Of a stretch of 9,656 nt of DNA, positions 5,788 through 9,656 are shown in pieces. The translations under genes and the position numbers were made by a program. Each line of letters opens with the position of its first letter. Within the stretch, counting starts at the first letter, position 1. Under the pieces are notes generated by a model. That model ran no database searches, was not told the origin of the DNA, and saw only the letters and a list, made by a program, of their open reading frames with translations. The DNA comes from Candidatus Izemoplasma sp. (GTDB lineage: Bacteria; Bacillota_I; Bacilli_A; Izemoplasmatales; Izemoplasmataceae). The stretch lies in contig SKGI01000066.1 of the NCBI GenBank assembly GCA_007117555.1, positions 1 to 9,656 of the forward strand, written 5' to 3'.

Positions 5788-7000
5788 GTTCCTTAACGTA
5801 AGCCAGCAACGCTTCATCATCATGGGGCAAAGCGTGTAAAACTTCAGCAATAATATCTGCGGCCTCATCCATAAGCGCTTTTGTGTGGGTTGATGTATAG
5901 CTTGTTCTAATCAAACATTGCCCTTCAGGTGTAGCGGGTGGAATGACGGGATTAACATAAACACCACGCTGATAAAGTACTTTACACGCGACAAGTGTTC
6001 TTAAAGGTGTGTAAGTAAACACAGGGATAATCGGCGCAATCGAGCCATCATATATATGAAGCTTTTTTTCTAATAGTTTGTCGCGCATATAAGCGGTAAT
6101 TTTAAGTAAATCGTCGACCCGGTTCGGTTCTGCTTGTAATATTTTCAACGCTTCATAGGCCGAGGCTGCATTAGACGGCGTAATGGCGGCGCTGAAAATG
6201 AATGAACGCGCTTTATGGCGAATGAAGTCGACGACTTCTTCGCTAGCAACAAGATACCCACCAAGACTCGCGAGCGATTTTGAGAAAGTTCCCATAATCA
6301 AATCCACATCTTCTTCAAGGCCAAAGTGCGCGGCCGTGCCACGCCCCCCTGGACCGATGGTACCAATGCCGTGCGCATCATCAACCATAACACGTGCATT
6401 ATATTTTTTCGCTAAGGCAACGATTTCTGGTAACTTGCAAATCGCGCCTGTCATACTGAAAACACCATCTGTCACAATAAGCTTTCCACGCGAAGCGGGA
6501 CTTTTTTTCAACTGTTCTTCAAGGTCTTCCATATCATTGTGTTTATAACGAACCATCTGCGCAAGACTAAGCCGCGTAGCGTCATAGATGCTCGCATGAT
6601 TTTCACGATCACAAAAAATAATGTCTTTACGGCCAGCAATTCCATCGATGATTCCGAGGTTGCTTGAGAATCCGGTGGAAAAAACCATGCATGACTCTTT
6701 ATGCAAAAAATCGGCAAGGGCGCGTTCAAGTTCTAAGTGCAAGGATAAAGTGCCGTTAAGAAACCGGGATCCCGATACCCCACTACCATATTGTTTAATC
6801 GCCTTAACCGCCGCCTCAATCACCCGGTCATCACTCGTCAAACCTAGATAGTTGTTTGAGCCGATCATGATTTTTCGGTGCCCTTCCATCGTCACTTCGA
6901 TATCTTGTTTTGACTCTAGGGCATGGAAATAAGGGTACAAACCAAGGGCTTTGGTTTCTTGCACCACTTTAAAATCTTTAATTTTGTCAAATACATTCAT
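5780..7000 (-). CDS. PLP-dependent alpha-oxoamine synthase, serine palmitoyltransferase-like
   Basis: A 406-residue fold-type I aminotransferase-like enzyme that condenses an amino acid with an acyl-CoA or acyl-ACP thioester. The PLP lysine is Lys241 in MGTFSKSLASLGG, with Asp207/Asp208 and His210 in MVDDAHG, stacking His135 in ENHASIYD, and Arg365 in CLIRTSY for the carboxylate. Many blocks resemble what I recall of the bacterial SPT of Sphingobacterium: an N-terminal FKVVQETKALGLYPYF (10-25), SKQD, GSNNYLGLT, GSRFLNGTL (77-85), FSTGFSSNLG, HNDMEDL, DGVFSMTG and GTAAHFGL. Glycine C-acetyltransferase (Kbl) instead has RFICGT and a GTLGKALGG-like lysine motif. SPT is therefore the best call, with Kbl or another acyl-specific synthase possible. 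An upstream ATG at 7015 is in frame, but its next codons form the GGAGGAT ribosome site placed 7 nt before the ATG at 7000. First gene of the operon with the SDR. Confidence 0.85.
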   Translation of the reverse strand: MNVFDKIKDFKVVQETKALGLYPYFHALESKQDIEVTMEGHRKIMIGSNNYLGLTSDDRVIEAAVKAIKQYGSGVSGSRFLNGTLSLHLELERALADFLHKESCMVFSTGFSSNLGIIDGIAGRKDIIFCDRENHASIYDATRLSLAQMVRYKHNDMEDLEEQLKKSPASRGKLIVTDGVFSMTGAICKLPEIVALAKKYNARVMVDDAHGIGTIGPGGRGTAAHFGLEEDVDLIMGTFSKSLASLGGYLVASEEVVDFIRHKARSFIFSAAITPSNAASAYEALKILQAEPNRVDDLLKITAYMRDKLLEKKLHIYDGSIAPIIPVFTYTPLRTLVACKVLYQRGVYVNPVIPPATPEGQCLIRTSYTSTHTKALMDEAADIIAEVLHALPHDDEALLAYVKEHV

Positions 7001-7040
7001 CGTATCATCCTCCATGTCCTAACAATGAGTTAACATAACA

Positions 7041-7068
7041 ATTATAGCACGCAAGCGGCTTGAAACAA
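7041..7068 (-). promoter_or_regulatory. Promoter of the SPT-SDR operon
   Basis: On the minus strand TTGTTT (7068-7063), a 16-nt spacer, then TGC and a perfect TATAAT (7046-7041), making an extended -10. The spacer carries an 11-bp palindrome CAAGC-C-GCTTG that could be an operator. The predicted leader is about 34 nt. Confidence 0.65.
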
Positions 7069-7189
7069 TATTTTTTAGGCGATTTGCATCAATTCACCGT
7101 GATTTATTGGAATACTTAGAAAAGTAATTGAAAAACTGTATCACTATTTAAAATAACTGGCTAATATAAAGAAACTATACCCGCTAGCA

Positions 7190-7218
7190 TTGACCGATTT
7201 AATGAGATGGTATACAAT
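7190..7218 (+). promoter_or_regulatory. Promoter of the lgt-like gene
   Basis: TTGACC (7190-7195), exactly 17 nt, TACAAT (7213-7218): each hexamer matches 5 of 6 consensus bases. The start point at about 7225 lies downstream of a possible in-frame ATG at 7207, which rules that codon out as the start. Confidence 0.7.
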
Positions 7219-7257
7219 GCAAGCAGAGCTATTATGCATCATGAAAGGAAGATTACA

Positions 7258-8106
7258 ATGATGCCAATGATTGATTTAGGCGTGATTCAACTCAATGCTT
7301 ACTGGACTATGGCCATCTTAGGTTTTATCGTTGGAATCGCTGTCATCCTTTTCAACAACAAACACCATCCTCTTTATAAACTCCCTTTGCAAGATGTCAT
7401 CTTTTTAATCCTTTACATCATTGTTGGCGTCATGTTAGGGGCACGACTCATGTTTGTCATCACGTACATACCGCGTATTATTCAAGATCCTTCTTTATTC
7501 TTACCCGTGTTGCTTAGTGGTGGTTTAGTGTTTTATGGTGGGTTAATCGGTGGTGTGATCATGGGCTTTGTGTATGTCAAACAGTATGGCCTTGATCCGA
7601 TTCGTTATGCAAACTTGTTTATCTTAGCCGTACCCGCTGGGCATGCTTTTGGACGCGTAGGTTGTTTTATGACTGGGTGCTGTTATGGCAGGCCTACTGA
7701 TGCTTGGATGGGTGTTGTTTTCCCTGAAGGCCCCGTACATCCTGAAGCGACCGAGCCTTTACATCCAACGCAACTGTATGAAACAGCTTTTAATATCGTT
7801 CTCTTCATTGTGATGCTAGGGCTATTTTATAAGTATCGCACACGGCATAAACCTTATGTATTCATCGCCATGTACATGATTGGTTATGGTCTATTTAGGT
7901 TTATTAACGAGTTTTTCCGGGGCGATTTGATTCGAGGTATCTATATTTTATCCACTTCGCAGTGGATCAGTCTTTTCGTTGTTGCTTTCGGTGTTTTTCT
8001 CTTAATCGCAAAAGCCGAACGGCTCCCCCTCTTTAAAAAGACAGCGCCACGCTCTAAATCCTATCGTCGCCATCTTGAGCAAAAAGCCGTTTCCGATCAA
8101 AATTAA
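7258..8106 (+). CDS. Prolipoprotein diacylglyceryl transferase family membrane protein
   Basis: A 282-residue polytopic membrane protein of the Lgt family. Lgt moves diacylglyceryl from phosphatidylglycerol to the lipobox cysteine of lipoproteins. Motifs in order are NAYW (13-16), GARLMF (61-66), SGGLVFYGGLIGG (87-99), the signature region GRVGCFMTGCCYG (132-144), HPTQLYE (169-175), RFINEFFRGD (214-223) and SQWIS (234-238). Compared with E. coli Lgt, the conserved Arg143, Gly154, Arg239 and Glu243 counterparts are kept (133, 144, 214, 218). However, His103 aligns with Tyr93, Asn146 with Cys136 and Glu151 with Cys141. This GC-x3-GCCYG variant occurs, from memory, in Clostridia-type homologues labelled Lgt. 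The start is ATG 7258, with AGGAAG (7246-7251) 6 nt upstream; the ATGs at 7207 and 7234 lack a site, and 7207 lies inside the promoter. Single-gene transcript ending at the hairpin at 8112. The family is sure; the activity less so, hence no gene symbol. Confidence 0.85.
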   Translation: MMPMIDLGVIQLNAYWTMAILGFIVGIAVILFNNKHHPLYKLPLQDVIFLILYIIVGVMLGARLMFVITYIPRIIQDPSLFLPVLLSGGLVFYGGLIGGVIMGFVYVKQYGLDPIRYANLFILAVPAGHAFGRVGCFMTGCCYGRPTDAWMGVVFPEGPVHPEATEPLHPTQLYETAFNIVLFIVMLGLFYKYRTRHKPYVFIAMYMIGYGLFRFINEFFRGDLIRGIYILSTSQWISLFVVAFGVFLLIAKAERLPLFKKTAPRSKSYRRHLEQKAVSDQN

Positions 8107-8111
8107 AAATC

Positions 8112-8151
8112 AACGCCGGTTGCTTCCATGTGGAAGTGACCGGCGTTTTTT
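8112..8151. terminator. Bidirectional terminator between lgt-like gene and small membrane protein gene
   Basis: The outer 9-bp stem AACGCCGGT (8112-8120) with ACCGGCGTT (8139-8147) is extended by two G-T wobbles and an inner stem CTTCC/GGAAG (8123-8127 with 8132-8136) with loop ATGT. T6 follows on the plus strand (8146-8151), and GATTTTTAATTTT follows on the minus strand. It serves both convergent genes; the minus-strand gene's stop overlaps the T-tract. Confidence 0.9.
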
Positions 8152-8551
8152 AAGTACGCAATGTTTTTTTGTATTTGTAGTAATCATAGATGACCAATCC
8201 AATGATAATCGGAATCGCGACGAACGTAAAGTTGAAGAAAGCATCTCGATAAGCATCGGGATGAAGTGTTGTCGTCAGGCCGGTTAAAAACACCATCACA
8301 AAGACTAGACTTTGCGCCACTGCATAAGGCAGTAGGTAGTGCAATGGGGTCCGCTTTCCTTTTTTGAACGGCCAGTATAAATAAAGTACCGTGGCTGTAA
8401 CACCTGTCGCCACAAAACCAAACCGCATCAAAAGGTGCGCGTGCGTATCGTGGGTTTGACCCATAGTCAAGGCAAGCGTACTACTAATCAGTGTGAGTAG
8501 TGTGTATAGAGCTGAGGTCATCACACCCCATACCAATAAAGGTTTTTTCAT
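8150..8551 (-). CDS. Small four-helix membrane protein, possibly DUF6608
   Basis: A 133-residue hydrophobic protein with four predicted transmembrane helices (about 5-29, 41-60, 69-91 and 104-124). A polar loop, GQTHDTHAHLLMR, lies between helices 1 and 2, and LHPDAYRDAFFNFT (about 96-109) leads into the last helix. The C-terminus is basic (DYYKYKKTLRT). The overall pattern resembles small Bacillota proteins labelled DUF6608, but I hold that only loosely; the function is unknown. The frame is open to a TTG at 8590, but that codon touches a -10 box and lacks a ribosome site. AAAGGA (about 8562-8567, complement) precedes the ATG at 8551, so the shorter form is chosen. It is divergent from the flavodoxin-ferredoxin gene through a palindromic promoter. 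Confidence 0.75.
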   Translation of the reverse strand: MKKPLLVWGVMTSALYTLLTLISSTLALTMGQTHDTHAHLLMRFGFVATGVTATVLYLYWPFKKGKRTPLHYLLPYAVAQSLVFVMVFLTGLTTTLHPDAYRDAFFNFTFVAIPIIIGLVIYDYYKYKKTLRT

Positions 8552-8590
8552 CGTTTGTGTTTTCCTTTCGAATTCGTCTCTAGCTTTCAA

Positions 8591-8609
8591 ATTATAGATA
8601 AGCTATAAT
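8591..8609. promoter_or_regulatory. Palindromic pair of divergent -10 boxes
   Basis: A perfect inverted repeat ATTATAG-ATAAG-CTATAAT. The right arm contains TATAAT (8604-8609) reading toward the flavodoxin-ferredoxin gene. The left arm contains TATAAT on the minus strand (8596-8591) reading toward the membrane protein gene. No good -35 is seen for either. The predicted leaders are similar, about 33 nt on each side. Confidence 0.6.
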
Positions 8610-8649
8610 CAAGGTATCTGAGTCTTAATAAATGAGGGCGTGAAAAAGC

Positions 8650-9390
8650 ATGTCATTAACACATCTATTCTTTTCACCGGGTGGTGAAACAGAGCGCGTA
8701 GCCCGTCACATCCACAATAGAACAGGTGGTTCTTTAATCAATCTCACCTTGTTAAATGCCAGACATCATTTTGATACAACGCAAACTTATGAACATGTCG
8801 TCCTTTACATGCCCGTCTACTCTGGGCATGTACCGAAGCCCCTTCTATCCTTGCTAAAATCTTTGCAAGTAAATCGATTGAGCGTCTTAATCACTTACGG
8901 GGGTGTCACGACAGGGATTGCCTTGCGTGAAGTGACGAATGCCGTGACGCACAACACTTTAGTTTCCTATGCCATCATCCCTGTCCATCACACGTATGGG
9001 GGCCATCAAAACGCAATTGACATGCGTCAGCTTGATCCACTCGTTCAAGTCATAAAATATCCTACTGATCAATCGGTGACGACACCTAAAATACGCTGGC
9101 CTTTTTGGCTTGATTGGACTGAATCATGGCGCACCCGTTTCAATTATCGTTTAACGCATCATCCGAATCGTTGTATTCAGTGTGGTGCCTGCCAAAAAGT
9201 TTGTCCCGTTGCGGCCATCACTGAAGACTATCAACTTAAGCGCAGTTGTTTACGATGTGGACGTTGTGTCCGAACTTGTGAACAAAACGCATGGACAGCG
9301 AAACAATCCTGGTTTCTTAAACGCTACTTGAAAAAGCCACGCCGAGCACACTTTACGATGTGCTTTCACCCGCAAGATACGCATCCATGA
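8650..9390 (+). CDS. EFR1-type flavodoxin-like protein with two [4Fe-4S] clusters
   Basis: A 246-residue cytoplasmic electron-transfer protein. The N-terminal flavodoxin-like domain (1-140) has an FMN phosphate-loop-like segment FFSPGGETERVA (7-18), MPVYSGHVPKP (54-64, the usual PVYGGRVP region) and ITYGG (81-85). A linker is followed by a bacterial 2x[4Fe-4S] ferredoxin domain: Cys175, 178, 181 and 185 followed by Pro, and Cys200, 203, 206 and 210, where the usual following proline is Glu211. The tail (218-246) is basic. The architecture matches the EFR1 family of Bacillota, whose redox partners are mostly undefined. The start ATG has only a modest GAGGG site (8634-8638), 11 nt away. The last 38 bp overlap the convergent gene at 9353. 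The domain call is firm; the physiological role is unknown. Confidence 0.88.
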   Translation: MSLTHLFFSPGGETERVARHIHNRTGGSLINLTLLNARHHFDTTQTYEHVVLYMPVYSGHVPKPLLSLLKSLQVNRLSVLITYGGVTTGIALREVTNAVTHNTLVSYAIIPVHHTYGGHQNAIDMRQLDPLVQVIKYPTDQSVTTPKIRWPFWLDWTESWRTRFNYRLTHHPNRCIQCGACQKVCPVAAITEDYQLKRSCLRCGRCVRTCEQNAWTAKQSWFLKRYLKKPRRAHFTMCFHPQDTHP

Positions 9391-9656
9391 TTTGACACTC
9401 TGAGACGCCTTCAAGACAAAAACCAAGATGCTTGCGAATTTCTTGCATCGCTTGTGTCTTCTCGGTGTGTTTTTCCCTTGATGCAACCGCCAGTTCAATC
9501 GCAGAGAAAGGAATCATTTGACTTTTCATGTCATAAAAGCGTTTAAACTGTGTGAAATCTTTACACCGTTCTATTTTACAACTCGTGTGCAACCCTTTAT
9601 CTTTGTCTGGACCAATCCAGCCAAGATGCTTTGTAATGACTTTTTTTACATGGAGC
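9353..9656 (-). CDS. Unidentified protein, C-terminal 100 residues (partial)
   Basis: A reading frame open from the right edge to a TAA at 9353-9355; the start lies outside the window. Visible features are a HLGWIGPDKDKGLHTSC segment, four cysteines (visible residues 26, 31, 80 and 87, in CKIERC and FCLEGVSEC) that could form a metal site, and two helices, one at SAIELAVASREK and one at KTQAMQEIRKHLGF. The layout is faintly like the C-terminal part of PP-loop ATP-pyrophosphatase/amidotransferase proteins such as the N-acetyl sugar amidotransferase group, but I cannot confirm this. A TTG at 9592 is in frame, but the clearly protein-like sequence continues upstream of it, so it is not taken as the start. 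The 3' end overlaps the convergent ferredoxin gene by 38 bp. Coding potential is likely; identity unknown. Confidence 0.6.
   Translation of the reverse strand, partial: LHVKKVITKHLGWIGPDKDKGLHTSCKIERCKDFTQFKRFYDMKSQMIPFSAIELAVASREKHTEKTQAMQEIRKHLGFCLEGVSECQIMDAYLAGESTS

Larger units (their letters stand above)
7019..7257. other. Divergent intergenic region between SPT-like operon and lgt-like gene
   Basis: About 240 bp of AT-rich sequence holding the two outward-facing promoters described separately. The central part, about 7071-7189, shows no gene, RNA or strong repeat. A short palindrome, CAAGC-G-GCTTG (7052-7062), sits in the spacer of the minus-strand promoter. Confidence 0.6.

Noticed and set aside
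5788..5868. 27-residue N-terminal extension of the SDR
   Set aside because: It is out-of-frame sequence of the synthase gene and precedes the usual SDR N-terminus (SKSILITGASSGIG).
6183..6851. Plus-strand open frames within the synthase gene (for example 6183-6548 and 6621-6851)
   Set aside because: They are antisense to a strongly conserved enzyme, have proline/serine-rich compositions typical of shadow frames, and have no ribosome sites.
5780..7000. Glycine C-acetyltransferase (Kbl) as the identity of the synthase
   Set aside because: Key blocks (RFLNGT, TFSKSLASLGG, the N-terminal LGLYPYF/SKQD region) match SPT rather than Kbl, and there is no threonine dehydrogenase next to it. It is kept as a lower-probability alternative.
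7207..7257. Longer N-terminus for the Lgt-family protein from ATG 7207 or 7234
   Set aside because: 7207 is upstream of the predicted transcription start and overlaps the promoter; neither codon has a ribosome site, whereas AGGAAG fits ATG 7258.
8552..8590. TTG-initiated longer form of the small membrane protein
   Set aside because: The TTG is adjacent to the -10 box, would lie outside the transcript, and has no ribosome site.

Overview
The window looks like chromosome of a low-to-moderate GC Gram-positive-type bacterium (Bacillota, or a standard-code relative of the Acholeplasma/Izemoplasma group). The reasons are strong AGGAGG-type ribosome binding sites, sigma-A-like promoters several of which carry an extended TGn -10, stem-loop/T-tract terminators, and protein families common in that group (DUF1576, EFR1-type flavodoxin-ferredoxin, Ohr, Mrp-like antiporter subunit). 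TGA is used as a stop and Trp is encoded by TGG, so the code is standard. No mobile element, phage gene, CRISPR array or stable RNA gene was seen. Taxonomy is an inference only.

Layout, left to right. (1) 1-337, minus: 5' part of a DUF1576 membrane protein, divergent from (2) a two-gene plus-strand operon at 478-1726 of small membrane proteins (DUF2177, then a DUF1295/steroid 5-alpha-reductase-like protein). It ends in a symmetric bidirectional terminator shared with (3) a convergent minus-strand organic hydroperoxide resistance protein (Ohr, 1739-2152). (4) Upstream of ohr on the minus strand lie a class I SAM-dependent methyltransferase (2218-3021) and a large MrpD/NuoM-like antiporter subunit (3067-4677) with its own promoter and no other Mrp genes. 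(5) After a spacer of about 300 bp comes the most interesting unit, a minus-strand operon at 4993-7000: a PLP-dependent alpha-oxoamine synthase that reads like serine palmitoyltransferase (SPT), overlapped by 8 bp with an NADP-type short-chain dehydrogenase. Together they could make a sphingoid base (3-ketosphinganine, then sphinganine). (6) Divergent from it is an Lgt-family membrane protein (7258-8106) with non-canonical residues at positions important in E. coli Lgt. (7) A convergent small four-helix membrane protein (8150-8551) is divergent from an EFR1-type flavodoxin/2x[4Fe-4S] protein (8650-9390) through a palindrome that forms both -10 boxes. (8) 9353-9656, minus: the 3' end of an unidentified gene that overlaps the ferredoxin gene tail to tail.

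Functionally the region has an envelope/lipid flavour: candidate sphingoid-base synthesis, an Lgt-family enzyme, a DUF1295 reductase-like membrane protein and an ion-translocating antiporter subunit, alongside peroxide (Ohr) and redox (EFR1) functions. The SPT-SDR pair is the best candidate for an underexplored system. SPT homologues are well characterised in Bacteroidota and some Proteobacteria but much less so in low-GC Gram-positives. No ceramide synthase-like gene is visible here, so the pathway would have to be completed elsewhere. All start sites were chosen from Shine-Dalgarno spacing and promoter position. Several differ from the longest possible reading frame, as explained in the entries.
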